Shown piece after piece: positions 56,253-64,000 of a stretch of DNA of 64,000 nt; the stretch's first letter is position 1; every line of letters starts with the position of its first letter. Source of the stretch: Kibdelosporangium philippinense (lineage in GTDB: Bacteria; Actinomycetota; Actinomycetes; Mycobacteriales; Pseudonocardiaceae); the NCBI RefSeq assembly GCF_021390435.2, contig NZ_JAJVCN010000004.1, positions 1,096,501 to 1,160,500 of the forward strand. The letters run 5' to 3'. The notes beneath the pieces were generated by a model. It ran no database searches, was not told the DNA's origin, and was given only the letters and a program-made list of their open reading frames with translations. The position numbers and the translations under genes were made by a program.

Positions 56253-56776
56253 CGCATGACAGTCCGACCGTGCATCGCCCGGGAGAGAATGATCCCGGGC
56301 CAGGTCGGAGGCTCGGCGTTGACGTCGGCTCGGTACGGGTCGGCGTCGCGCTGAGCGATCCAGCGCCGATGCTCGCGAGCCCGCTCGTTACTCTGTCCCG
56401 TGACGAGAAGACAACAAGTGATCTAGACCAGATCGCGCGACTCGTCACCGAACACGAAGTGGTCGAGGTGGTGGTCGGTTTGCCCAAGACATTGGCTGGC
56501 CGGCACGGCCCGGCGGCGATCGGCGCGGTCGCCTACGCCACGGCTCTTGCCGAGCGGATCGGGCAGGTGCCTGTCCGGCTCGGCGACGAGCGGCTGACCA
56601 CCGTGACAGCGTCACGGATGTTGTCGCAGCGCGGTGTGCGTGGCAAGAAGCAGCGGGCCGTGGTCGACCAGGCCGCTGCGGTGGAGATCCTGCAGGCATG
56701 GCTGGACGCGCGCGCGGCCGCCGTGCGCAGGAACAACGACCGGGTCGGGGAAAGTTCACCGGAGGGTGCGGAGTGA
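56249..56776 (+). CDS. ruvX: Putative Holliday junction resolvase RuvX (YqgF)
   Basis: 175 residues. RNase H-like fold with [30 protein letters not shown] and [13 protein letters not shown] segments of the YqgF family, implicated in pre-16S rRNA 5' maturation as well as junction resolution. GTG overlaps the alaS stop and its stop overlaps mltG. Part of alaS-ruvX-mltG-aroE. Confidence 0.93.
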   Translation: MTHDSPTVHRPGENDPGPGRRLGVDVGSVRVGVALSDPAPMLASPLVTLSRDEKTTSDLDQIARLVTEHEVVEVVVGLPKTLAGRHGPAAIGAVAYATALAERIGQVPVRLGDERLTTVTASRMLSQRGVRGKKQRAVVDQAAAVEILQAWLDARAAAVRRNNDRVGESSPEGAE

Positions 56777-57993
56777 CCGACGGACTCGGACTGTTCGACA
56801 ACTCGCGAAGCCAGGACCGGCACGACGACGAGTACGACTACGACGACGAACCGCGCAAACCGCGGGGCAAGAAGCGCCGTAGCCCCACTTTCTGGGTCGT
56901 CGCGGTCGTCGTGGTCGCGATCATCGCTGGTGGCGCCTGGTACGGCGTCACGCAGGTGCTCGGCATCGGCGGATTCGACGACTACACCGGAGCCGGTGAA
57001 ACGGACGTCGTGGTCGAAGTGAAGGCAGGCCAGGGCACGGCCGATATCGGCGCCGCGCTCAAGGCCAAGGATGTCGTGGCCAGCTCGCGCGCCTTCACCT
57101 CGGCGGGTGAGGACCAGCCGAAGGTCAAGGCCGTCCAGCCCGGCTTCTACCTGATGAAGACCAAGATGTCGGGTAAGGCCGCGGCCGACCGGATCGTCTC
57201 CAAGGACGCACGGGTCGGCAACCTGCAGATCCGTGCGGGTACTCAGCTCGACGACATCAAACTGCCGGGTGACAAGACAACCCCGGGTGTCTTCACGCTG
57301 ATCGCCAACGCCGGCCGAGTGACCATGAACGGCAAGGAGACCGGTCCTACGGTCGAGGAGCTGCGCAAGGTCGCCGAGACGGTAGACCTGAAGGACCTCG
57401 GTGCGCCCGCGTGGGCGGTACCGTTCGCCAGCCAGGTCGAGCCGAAGCGTCGGCTGGAAGGCCTGATCACGCCGGGTGTCTACGACGTCGAGCCCGGGGT
57501 GAGCGCGCAGGAACTGCTGACCAAGGTCGTCAAGGACTCCGCGACGACGCTCGACGGCTGGGGCATGCCCAAGCTGGCCGAAAAGACCGGGTACACGCCG
57601 TATCAGGTGTTGGTGATGGGCTCGCTGATCGAGCGCGAGGGCATCGCCAAGGACTTCGACAAGATCTCCCGGGTGATCTACCGGCGGCTGGCCGACAACA
57701 TCCGGCTCGGCTTCGACTCGACGATCAACTACGTGCTCGACCGCCCGACCATCACGACGGATTCGTCGGCTCGTGAATCGCAGAACCCGTACAACACCTA
57801 CAAGAACTTCGGCCTGACGCCGACCCCGATCGCGGCGACCAGTAAGGCAGCGCTGCAGGCGGCGGCGAAACCGGCCGACGGGCCGTGGGTGTACTTCGTG
57901 AAGTGCGAGAAGGACGGCACGTCGTGCTTCGCCGAGACACAGGGGCAGCACGACCAGAACGTCAGGGACGCAAGGGCTCGTGACGTTTACTGA
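56773..57993 (+). CDS. mltG: Endolytic murein transglycosylase MltG
   Basis: 406 residues. Acidic cytoplasmic N terminus (HDDEYDYDDEPRKPRGKKRR), one membrane helix, a LysM-like segment and the YceG catalytic domain with VLVMGSLIEREG (catalytic Glu) and INYVLDRPTITTDSSARESQNPYNTY. It cuts nascent peptidoglycan and helps set glycan strand length. GTG overlaps the ruvX stop; the 3' end overlaps aroE by 14 bp. Confidence 0.94.
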   Translation: MTDGLGLFDNSRSQDRHDDEYDYDDEPRKPRGKKRRSPTFWVVAVVVVAIIAGGAWYGVTQVLGIGGFDDYTGAGETDVVVEVKAGQGTADIGAALKAKDVVASSRAFTSAGEDQPKVKAVQPGFYLMKTKMSGKAAADRIVSKDARVGNLQIRAGTQLDDIKLPGDKTTPGVFTLIANAGRVTMNGKETGPTVEELRKVAETVDLKDLGAPAWAVPFASQVEPKRRLEGLITPGVYDVEPGVSAQELLTKVVKDSATTLDGWGMPKLAEKTGYTPYQVLVMGSLIEREGIAKDFDKISRVIYRRLADNIRLGFDSTINYVLDRPTITTDSSARESQNPYNTYKNFGLTPTPIAATSKAALQAAAKPADGPWVYFVKCEKDGTSCFAETQGQHDQNVRDARARDVY

Positions 57994-58840
57994 TCGCCGC
58001 GCCGCGGTGGTCGGGAAGCCTGTCGAGCACTCGCTGTCGCCTATGCTGCATTCGGCTGCGTATCAGGCACTCGGGCTGACGGGCTGGACGTATTCGCGGA
58101 TCTCGTGCGACGCCGACGAATTGCCGGGTTTGGTTGCCGGACTTGGGTCGGAATGGGCTGGTTTGTCCGTGACCATGCCCGGCAAACACGCCGCTTTGAC
58201 GGTGGCTACAGAGGTCACTGAGCGCGCTTCGCTTGTCGGCGCGGGAAACACGCTCGTTCAGTTACCTGACGGCGGTTGGCGGGTCGACTGCACGGACGTC
58301 GACGGCGTTGTGGGCGCGCTGTTGTTTGCCGGTGGGTATCAAACGAAACCGGGCGCGCACGCGCTTCTTTTAGGTGCGGGGGGAACGGCGCTGGCGACCA
58401 TGGTCGCTTTGGCCAGTGTGGACGTTGCTTCTTTTGCCTTGGTGGTCAGGGATCCGGCCAGAGCGGCCGACGCCTCGCGTTGCGCGGAACGACTTGGCGT
58501 GCAGCTGGACGTGTATCGCTGGTCCGATGCGGACTTCCGGGACCTTGTGGCGTCTTCGGATGTTGTCGTGAGCACTGTGCCCGCTGGGGTCGCGGACTCC
58601 CACGTGTCCGAATTGGCCGTTGCGCCGTGCGTTGTCGACGTCATTTATCACCCTTGGCCCACGCCACTCGCGGCCGCTGTGCAGGCTCGTGGCGGCCGAA
58701 TCGGCACCGGCTTGGATATGTTGCTGCACCAGGCGTTCGGGCAGGTCTCGCAGTTCACCGGGTTGCCTGCGCCGCGTGAAGTCATGCGGGACGCGCTGTT
58801 CGAGGCGACAGGCGGAACGGTCCCGTTGCCGCTGGCCTGA
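57980..58840 (+). CDS. aroE: Shikimate dehydrogenase
   Basis: 286 residues. Substrate-binding GKPVEHSLSPMLHSAAY and SVTMPGKHA (catalytic Lys), the aspartate region CTDVDGVVGALLF and NADPH motif LLLGAGGTALATM. Reduces dehydroshikimate in aromatic amino-acid synthesis. Overlaps mltG by 14 bp, an arrangement conserved from mycobacteria. Confidence 0.95.
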   Translation: MTFTDRRAAVVGKPVEHSLSPMLHSAAYQALGLTGWTYSRISCDADELPGLVAGLGSEWAGLSVTMPGKHAALTVATEVTERASLVGAGNTLVQLPDGGWRVDCTDVDGVVGALLFAGGYQTKPGAHALLLGAGGTALATMVALASVDVASFALVVRDPARAADASRCAERLGVQLDVYRWSDADFRDLVASSDVVVSTVPAGVADSHVSELAVAPCVVDVIYHPWPTPLAAAVQARGGRIGTGLDMLLHQAFGQVSQFTGLPAPREVMRDALFEATGGTVPLPLA

Positions 58841-58911
58841 ATCACCTGACCCGTGATACACAAGAAGGTGATGCTCACGATGCGGTGGGTATCGCTGAAC
58901 GGAGGGTGTGC

Positions 58912-59070
58912 GTGGGTACAGCGTTGACCATGGGCATACTGGCAGTCGTGCTTGTCGTTATGGCCGTGTTCTTTGCCGGTTTCCTGGCGTTGTTCGGTGC
59001 GGTGGCAGCCGTGGGAACGGTCGCCGCGGCGGCACAACGGACCACTACTCGGCGCAAACTCGGGCGCTGA
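58912..59070 (+). CDS. Small single-helix membrane protein
   Basis: 52 residues: MGTALTMGILAVVLVVMAVF and onward form one or two hydrophobic helices, ending in a basic RTTTRRKLGR tail. GTG 58912 follows GGAGGG by 6 bases, a good reason to believe it is translated. No family recognised. Confidence 0.55.
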   Translation: MGTALTMGILAVVLVVMAVFFAGFLALFGAVAAVGTVAAAAQRTTTRRKLGR

Positions 59071-59127
59071 ATAACGGTTTGCACCTCTCAATAGCGTGAA
59101 GGACCTGCCTATCGAGAGGAGTTCTTC

Positions 59128-59736
59128 GTGCCCGAGGAACGCATGTCCAGGGACGAGGAATATCTGGCCGCTTTGGTCAGCGACGCTCCGGCTCCTTACT
59201 CCGTAAAAGTCGTCGTCGCCGACTACGACCCGCTTTGGCCCTCGTGGTTCGCCGAGGAAGCCGACAAAATACGCACCGCTTTAGGGGCGGTTGCTGTGCG
59301 CGTCGAGCATGTTGGCTCCACTTCGGTTCCCGGCCTCGCGGCGAAACCCATCATCGACATCGCACTTGAGGTACCGGACTCGTCCCAAGAGGACACCTAC
59401 GTGCCCGCCCTGCTCGCCGCAGGCTATGACCTGGAAATTCGCGAGCCGGAAGACCACCAGCACCGCTGCTTCACTACCCGCGTCGAACGCGGCCACAAGC
59501 GGGACGTCAACCTGCACACCTATACGGCCGGATGCGTCGAATTTGACCTTTACGCGGTTTTCCGCGACTGGCTCCGAACCCACGACGACGGCCGCCTGCT
59601 GTATCAGACAACCAAGCAAGAACTGGCCAAACGCGACTGGAAGTACGTCCAGAACTACGCGGACTCCAAAAGCGACGTGATTCAAGCGATCAGGGCACGC
59701 GCGGGCGTACCGGATCGTTCATGCCGACTGTACTGA
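59128..59736 (+). CDS. GrpB-family (UPF0157) nucleotidyltransferase-like protein
   Basis: 202 residues. VEHVGSTSVPGLAAKPIIDI is the family's nucleotidyltransferase-like motif, and WLRTHDDGRLLYQTTKQELAKRDW is typical of its C terminus. Family function is not established; relatives are fused to dephospho-CoA kinase in mycobacteria. GAGAGGAG precedes the GTG start. The 111 bp after it hold no clear gene, though one plus frame there looks coding-like. Confidence 0.85.
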   Translation: MPEERMSRDEEYLAALVSDAPAPYSVKVVVADYDPLWPSWFAEEADKIRTALGAVAVRVEHVGSTSVPGLAAKPIIDIALEVPDSSQEDTYVPALLAAGYDLEIREPEDHQHRCFTTRVERGHKRDVNLHTYTAGCVEFDLYAVFRDWLRTHDDGRLLYQTTKQELAKRDWKYVQNYADSKSDVIQAIRARAGVPDRSCRLY

Positions 59737-59847
59737 CGCCGGATGGTGGTCGACTCCCGGCGGCCTCGCGCACCCGGAGGTCGATGCCGAAGTCGGCGGC
59801 GCTTCCGTCGCCGACGCCCGAAGCCTTTGGCACTATCTGGTTGCGCC

Positions 59848-60336
59848 CTATTTGCGTACGACCCGCTCGGGCTCCCCGGGCTTCCAGATGGTGATCTCCA
59901 AGCGGCCGTCGGTCAACTCCACTGCCGAAGCGCTGGTCAGGTCGGCCGCATAGAAGTGCCCGAACTCCCGCCCGCGAATGTCGAACCCGGTCGTCTCGAA
60001 CAACGCTTCGGCGAACCGCTGGTGCAGCGCCTTGTCTTGAACATCCTTGACGACACCGAAGAGCTTCGCGTCGCCGTCGCTGACGTGTGTGTCGATCGTC
60101 GCGGTGTGTAGGCAGAACCGCGGATCGCGTGCCAGGTCGTGGAACTTCGTCGTGTTCGGCATCCCGGCGAGCCAGAGTTGACCCTCGAAGAACCTCGGCT
60201 CCATCGGGCTGATTCTCGGGAACCCGTCCGATCGGAGAGTGGCCAGCATGCAGAGATTGCCAGTCGCCGTATGCCGACGAGTGAAGACCGACGCGATCCG
60301 CGGCGCCGCCTCACTGAACTCGTTCCAAGTTGTCAT
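59848..60336 (-). CDS. PNPOx-like flavin-reductase-fold protein
   Basis: 162 residues of the pyridoxamine-phosphate-oxidase-like split barrel family: NLCMLATLRSDGFPRISPMEPRFF, LWLAGMPNTTKFHDLARDPRFCLHT. Cofactor (FMN, F420 or heme) and substrate cannot be told from sequence. It is not the PLP-pathway PdxH as judged by missing FMN-phosphate residues, though this was not aligned. Confidence 0.8.
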   Translation of the reverse strand: MTTWNEFSEAAPRIASVFTRRHTATGNLCMLATLRSDGFPRISPMEPRFFEGQLWLAGMPNTTKFHDLARDPRFCLHTATIDTHVSDGDAKLFGVVKDVQDKALHQRFAEALFETTGFDIRGREFGHFYAADLTSASAVELTDGRLEITIWKPGEPERVVRK

Positions 60337-60464
60337 GGAACGACCCTACGCACGCCAAGAAGCGAATGCCCGTTCATGAGGCATGCTGCAGCGCTGGTTG
60401 AAGTCCCAGCAACCGGCCGACCGCTGACAAGCCAACGTGGTGGCCGCCCAAATATGCCACATGA

Positions 60465-60731
60465 CTACGAGTCCAAATCGGTCGCGATCAATGCCGCTAG
60501 TTTGTCCAAACTGGACTGTGCCGCGTGACCATCTGCCGCGAGGACAACCTCATCGCCGTGCATCGCGCCAAGCGTCATCAGGTTGAGCAGGCTGGCCGCC
60601 GCAACCGGTTCACCACCTTCCTTGCGAATGGTCACGGTCACCGGCTGCTCAGCCGCCAACCGGGCGACCAGCGCGGCGGGCCGTGCGTGCAGGCCGACCT
60701 TGCTGGCCACCCGGACCCGTACCTCAGGCAC
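60465..60731 (-). CDS. ptsH: Phosphocarrier protein HPr
   Basis: 88 residues. The phosphorylated His15 is in VGLHARPAA, followed by the conserved helix and ASLLNLMTLGAMHGDEV. It passes phosphate from Enzyme I to EIIA. GTG start overlaps the EIIC gene end by 8 bp, so it is co-transcribed with the permease. No Enzyme I gene is in the window. Confidence 0.93.
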   Translation of the reverse strand: MPEVRVRVASKVGLHARPAALVARLAAEQPVTVTIRKEGGEPVAAASLLNLMTLGAMHGDEVVLAADGHAAQSSLDKLAALIATDLDS

Positions 60732-62019
60732 GTCGACCCGGTGAAGGTGGCGGGCCGTGCTGCGGGCGGACCCGCTCCGTCGGCGTATCCATGGTCGTTT
60801 CGTTGTCGAGCGGTTCGGCTTCGCGGCCCGGCGTGCGCAGGTTCCACTTGGTGATGACGAAGCGGAACACCACGTAATAGATCACCGCGAACACCAGGCC
60901 GATCGGAATGATCAGCCACGGTTTGGTGGCGAGATTCCAGTTCAACGCATAGTCGATGGCGCCTGCCGAGAATCCGAACCCATCATGCACACCCAGCGCG
61001 TTGGTGACTGCGAGTGAAACGCCGGTGAGCACAGCGTGCACGATCAGCAGTGGCCACGCAACAAAGATGAACGCGAACTCCAGCGGCTCCGTCACACCGG
61101 TTAGGAACGACGCGAGCGCTGCGGCCAGCATCAAGCCGCCGACCAGCCTGCGGTTTTCCGGCCGGGCGGTGTGATAGATCGCAAGGGCGGCAGCTGGCAG
61201 CGCGAACATGAAGATTGGGAAGAACCCGGACATGAACGTTCCCGCGTTCGGGTCACCGGCGAAGAACCGGTTGAGGTCGCCCGTGACGCCGTTGGCCTCC
61301 CCGAACACAAACCACACGAACGAGTTGATGATGTGGTGCAAGCCAAACGGGATCAAGAAGCGGTTGAGCGCACCGTAGATGCCTGCCCCGACAACGGTGG
61401 ACCCCGAAACTGCCTCGCCGACCGCGGTCAGCCCGCTGTTGAACCAGCTGTAGACCAGGCCGAGGAGCACGCCGACGATCAGCATGACCACCGCGGCGAT
61501 GATCGGCACAAACCTTCTGCCGCCGAAGAAAGCCAGGTAGGGCGGGAGTTTGATGCGGTGATACCGCGTCCAGAGGACAGCCGTGATCAAACCACTGATG
61601 ATGCCGCCGAGCACACCGTACGGGCCGCCCATGAACGACTTGCCCTCGGTGAGGCTCGTGTCCTGGATTGTGGCTACCAGTACCTGATGGAACACCAGGT
61701 AGCCGACTGCCGCCGCGAGCGCGGCGGAACCATCCGCCTTGCGCGCGAATCCGATGGCGATACCGATTGCGAACAGCAATGGGAGGAAGTCGAACAGTGC
61801 ATTGCCACCGGCACCGATTACCCGCGCGGCGTCATCGAAGAATTCCCCCGGTATGGCAGCGATCAACTCGCCTTGTCCCTTGCCGGTGGAGTCGGTGTAA
61901 CCGAGGCGGGACAACAGAGCCGCGGCCGGAAGGGCCGCGATCGGCAACATGAGGCTTCGCGCGAAGCGTTGTAAACCGGCCAAGCCACGGCCGGATTGTT
62001 GGATCTGTGGTGCGCTCAC
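60724..62019 (-). CDS. PTS EIIC permease, N-acetylglucosamine/glucose type
   Basis: 431 residues with about ten membrane helices and no EIIA or EIIB domain attached. Marks are the N-terminal RFARSLMLPIAALPAAALL, FGLHHIINSFVWFVFGEANGVTGDLNRFF, and the sugar motif GVTEPLEFAFIFVAWPLL. Split actinobacterial systems (NagE2-type) import GlcNAc. GTG start follows GGGAGA. It is divergent from EIIB/EIIA with a DasR-type operator between. Confidence 0.9.
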   Translation of the reverse strand: MSAPQIQQSGRGLAGLQRFARSLMLPIAALPAAALLSRLGYTDSTGKGQGELIAAIPGEFFDDAARVIGAGGNALFDFLPLLFAIGIAIGFARKADGSAALAAAVGYLVFHQVLVATIQDTSLTEGKSFMGGPYGVLGGIISGLITAVLWTRYHRIKLPPYLAFFGGRRFVPIIAAVVMLIVGVLLGLVYSWFNSGLTAVGEAVSGSTVVGAGIYGALNRFLIPFGLHHIINSFVWFVFGEANGVTGDLNRFFAGDPNAGTFMSGFFPIFMFALPAAALAIYHTARPENRRLVGGLMLAAALASFLTGVTEPLEFAFIFVAWPLLIVHAVLTGVSLAVTNALGVHDGFGFSAGAIDYALNWNLATKPWLIIPIGLVFAVIYYVVFRFVITKWNLRTPGREAEPLDNETTMDTPTERVRPQHGPPPSPGRRA

Positions 62020-62065
62020 TGGAAATCTCCCGTGTCGGGGCCGGGTGTCCTGACGCGTTCAACCT

Positions 62066-62081
62066 CCTGGTCTAGACCAGG
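62066..62081. promoter_or_regulatory. DasR-type operator (dre)
   Basis: CCTGGTCTAGACCAGG, a perfect 16-bp palindrome, lies 47 bp from the EIIC start and 131 bp from the EIIB start. It matches the dre consensus with core TGGTCTAGACCA bound by the GntR-type repressor DasR in Streptomyces, which senses GlcN-6-P. It probably represses both divergent PTS operons. Confidence 0.85.
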
Positions 62082-62211
62082 TAAGTGCGGGACTATGCGC
62101 CTGACTGGTGTTATATGTCAACGACCGTTACAGCTTTGTGTCGATGCGTGACGCGGTCGGTATGCGGCGCGTACAAATTGCGCAGGTTGTGCAACAGAGA
62201 GGGACAAGTCG

Positions 62212-62448
62212 ATGGCAGACGAGCGGGCGGCGAAGATCCTTGCCGCGATCGGCGGCGCGGAAAACGTGATCGAACTCGAACCGTGTATCACCAGGCTCAG
62301 GTGCGAGCTGCAAGACGATTCCCTGGTGGACGAACCAGCGTTGCGTTCCCTCGGGGTGCACGGTGTCGTGCGAATGGGCGGAGCAGTGCAGATCGTGGTC
62401 GGGCCGGAAGCCGACACCATTGCCAGCGACATAGAGGATCTTCTGTGA
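62212..62448 (+). CDS. PTS EIIB subunit, glucose/GlcNAc family
   Basis: 78 residues. The phosphocysteine is Cys25 in LEPCITRLR, and AAIGGAENVIELE is typical of stand-alone GlcNAc EIIB (NagF-like). AGAGAGGGA precedes the ATG. Its stop overlaps the EIIA start. Confidence 0.92.
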   Translation: MADERAAKILAAIGGAENVIELEPCITRLRCELQDDSLVDEPALRSLGVHGVVRMGGAVQIVVGPEADTIASDIEDLL

Positions 62449-62900
62449 CATTCCGCGTTTCCAGCCCGGTCTCCGGTTCGGTTGTCGGCCTTTCCGCCGT
62501 GCCAGACCCAGTTTTCGCCCAGACCATGGTGGGGCCGGGTGTGGCGGTGCAACCTGTGCCCGTGGCCTCGGACGTGCTTTCGCCGATCGACGGCGTCGTG
62601 ATGACGCTGCACCCGCACGCTTTCGTCGTTACGGGAGGCAGCAGCCAGGCCGTATTGGTCCACTTGGGAATTGATACCGTCAAGATGAAGGGCCAGGGTT
62701 TCGTCCTGCACGTGGTGAAAGGCGAGACGGTGCGGGCCGGGCAGCCGATCATCGGATGGAATCCAGGTGCTGTCGAGGCAGCTGGCTACTCATCGATCTG
62801 CCCAGTTGTGGCACTAGATGCACAGAATGGGGCGTTGACCGCGATCGCGCCTGACGGCCCCGTGAACGCCGGGGACCCGTTGTTCCTGTGGCACCCTTGA
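62445..62900 (+). CDS. crr: PTS EIIA subunit, glucose family
   Basis: 151 residues of the Crr fold. The phosphorylated His73 is in VLVHLGIDTVKMKG, the accessory His58 in HPHAF, and the start SPVSGSVVGLSAVPDPVF matches the family. GTG overlaps the EIIB stop (GTGA). Besides transport, EIIA may signal sugar state; this is family knowledge only. Confidence 0.92.
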   Translation: MTFRVSSPVSGSVVGLSAVPDPVFAQTMVGPGVAVQPVPVASDVLSPIDGVVMTLHPHAFVVTGGSSQAVLVHLGIDTVKMKGQGFVLHVVKGETVRAGQPIIGWNPGAVEAAGYSSICPVVALDAQNGALTAIAPDGPVNAGDPLFLWHP

Positions 62901-62902
62901 TC

Positions 62903-63484
62903 ATGTCTAACCGCTGGAACCACAACATTCATTACCACCCGATGGTCCTGTCTGCTGTACCTGCCGGTGCGCGAACTGCGCTGGACGTGGGCTGTGGTGA
63001 AGGCATGCTTGCCCGCCTTCTGCGGAAGAAAGTGCCGGATGTGGTCGGAGTGGATCTGGACCAGCCGAGCATCGACCTGGCGACGCAGTTCGACGATGAC
63101 ATTTCCTATGTCGTGGCTGACGTCCTGACATACGACTTCCCAACGTCATTCGATTTCATAGCATCGGTCGCCACGCTGCACCACATGGACGCGGCTGCGG
63201 GGCTTACCCGTCTGAAGGCGCTGCTGAGTCCTGGCGGCACGATGGTGATCGTCGGTCTGGCCAAATCACAGGTGCGCGACTTGCCGTACGAAGTGGCTGG
63301 TGTTGTGGCGAACCAAGTTCATCGCCTCCGGAAAGGCTACTGGGAGCACCCGTCGCCGATCTGTTGGCCGCCGCCCGAGACGTACACCAGTATGCGTCGA
63401 TTGGCAACCACGTTGCTCCCAGGCGTTCGCTTTCGCCATCATATTTTCTGGCGCTACTCGCTGACCTGGGCTAAGCCTGAGTAG
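62903..63484 (+). CDS. Class I SAM-dependent methyltransferase
   Basis: 193 residues. Motif I is ALDVGCGEGMLARLL and the motif II acid is in VVGVDLDQPSID; then FDFIASVATLHHM. ATG 62903 gives MSNRWNHNIHYHPM, like homologues; an earlier GTG at 62888 would overlap crr. Substrate unknown; co-transcription with the PTS genes is likely from the 2-bp gap. Confidence 0.85.
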   Translation: MSNRWNHNIHYHPMVLSAVPAGARTALDVGCGEGMLARLLRKKVPDVVGVDLDQPSIDLATQFDDDISYVVADVLTYDFPTSFDFIASVATLHHMDAAAGLTRLKALLSPGGTMVIVGLAKSQVRDLPYEVAGVVANQVHRLRKGYWEHPSPICWPPPETYTSMRRLATTLLPGVRFRHHIFWRYSLTWAKPE

Positions 63485-63491
63485 TTCCGCG

Positions 63492-63513
63492 CGAACGGAC
63501 CGTTCGTACGAAC
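63492..63513. promoter_or_regulatory. Overlapping palindromes before the prepilin peptidase gene
   Basis: CGAACGG-A-CCGTTCG (63492-63506) overlaps GTTCGTACGAAC (63502-63513). Loop space is too short for a hairpin, so a protein-binding site is more plausible. It is not a LexA box, because the GAAC/GTTC spacer is 5 nt. Confidence 0.35.
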
Positions 63514-63565
63514 TCATTGCTCCAAACGCTAGCGTTCGGTGGTCGCATGTGGGCAGGCTGGTCAC

Positions 63566-64000
63566 GTGGTCCTCACTGCGTCCCTTCTCGTCGGCGGTCT
63601 CCTAGCGGGATCGCTCGGCCGCTGTCTGCTGCGCAGACTGCGGCGTGGTGCGCAGTTGCGACCTGGGTGGTGTGAAGCGGCCTGCGCAATTCTCTGGGGA
63701 TTGGCAGGTCTGGCGGACATGCCTGCCCCGTGGCTGCTTGTGGTCATGGCTTTGTCTTGGTTCGCGGTCGTGCTCATCGCGACAGACTTGAAGCACGGAC
63801 GGCTTCCTGACGCGTTGACACTGTCGGCCTACCCTGTTTTCGGGCTGCTACTTGCATTCGCAGGCAGTCTCGAACGCGCATTGGTGGGCGCCGTGTTGTT
63901 CCTCTGTCTACACGCGACTGTCCACTTCTTGGCACCTGACGCGCTCGGTGGTGGCGATGTCAAGCTCTCTGGCAGCCTCGGAGCTGTCCTTGGCTCGGTG
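63566..64000 (+). CDS. Prepilin (type IV leader) peptidase, partial
   Basis: 145 codons run off the window end. Membrane protein of the A24 aspartic peptidase family: the first catalytic Asp is in LIATDLKHGRLPDALTL and the second in LGGGDVKLSGSLG. The GTG start at 63566 follows GGGCAGG. The N-terminal cysteine-rich methylase domain of longer prepilin peptidases is absent, as in the short actinobacterial form. It follows aroE in mycobacteria (Rv2551c). Confidence 0.82.
   Translation, partial: MVLTASLLVGGLLAGSLGRCLLRRLRRGAQLRPGWCEAACAILWGLAGLADMPAPWLLVVMALSWFAVVLIATDLKHGRLPDALTLSAYPVFGLLLAFAGSLERALVGAVLFLCLHATVHFLAPDALGGGDVKLSGSLGAVLGSV

Noticed and set aside
59737-59847. A small gene after the GrpB-family gene
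   Set aside because: One plus frame looks coding-like (AHPEVDAEVGGASVADARSL) but has no start, ribosome site or stop in the gap; at most a remnant.
63492-63506. A third LexA box
   Set aside because: The spacer between GAAC and GTTC is 5 nt, not 4.

Overview
The window is a high-G+C actinobacterial chromosome segment, most likely from the order Pseudonocardiales (inference from codon use, many GTG starts, tightly overlapped genes and family content). Its backbone follows, from memory, the Mycobacterium tuberculosis order Rv2612c to Rv2551c: PIM synthesis, pdxS/pdxT, yebC, ruvCAB, yajC-secDF, apt-rel, ppiB, glyoxalase-like hydrolase, Rv2578c-type radical SAM protein, aspS, rarA, alaS-ruvX-mltG-aroE and a prepilin peptidase. 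Accessory blocks interrupt that order.

Layout. 1-3 kb: PIM acyltransferase, PimA and a membrane Nudix protein in one overlapping operon. 3-5 kb: an EF-G2-like GTPase on the minus strand. 5.4-10.2 kb: pdxS and pdxT, separated by broken gene pieces, an amino-acid permease, a TetR gene without a normal start codon and an SRPBCC protein. 10.2-12.2 kb: yebC with a duplicated 3' tail, a membrane protein and a DUF4262 protein. 12.3-17.6 kb: a four-gene operon of flavoprotein, FMN alpha-hydroxy-acid oxidase, membrane-anchored P450-like protein and cation/proton antiporter. 18-27 kb: ruvCAB (with a LexA box), yajC, secD, secF, apt, rel. 27-31.6 kb: an insertion hotspot holding an intact IS1380-family element with its 4-bp target duplication, an IS110-family element with a candidate bridge-RNA region, a degenerate repeat array and an AraC regulator.

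31.6-43.7 kb: ppiB, a metallo-hydrolase, membrane proteins, a decayed pnuC-nadR salvage operon (one in-frame stop, two frameshifts), an intein-split radical SAM gene under a perfect LexA palindrome, and a polar amino-acid ABC operon. That operon ends in an unusual single protein joining a class V aminotransferase fold to a YheO/DauR-like PAS and HTH regulator; an XRE regulator follows. 43.9-58.8 kb: aspS, an APH-like kinase, an SGNH hydrolase, rarA, a purple-acid-phosphatase-type enzyme, then alaS-ruvX-mltG-aroE. 58.9-64 kb: small and stress-type genes, then a GlcNAc-type phosphotransferase system (HPr, EIIC, EIIB, EIIA) arranged around a perfect DasR-type operator, a methyltransferase and the start of a prepilin peptidase gene.

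The least explained features are (i) a dispersed A+T-rich motif around ATACGAAATCGGAT, found eight times inside and between genes, (ii) the PLP-PAS-HTH fusion next to its transporter, (iii) the oxidative operon at 12.3-17.6 kb, and (iv) the IS110 leader carrying a 10-nt word repeated at its presumed end. No tRNA, rRNA or CRISPR array was seen.
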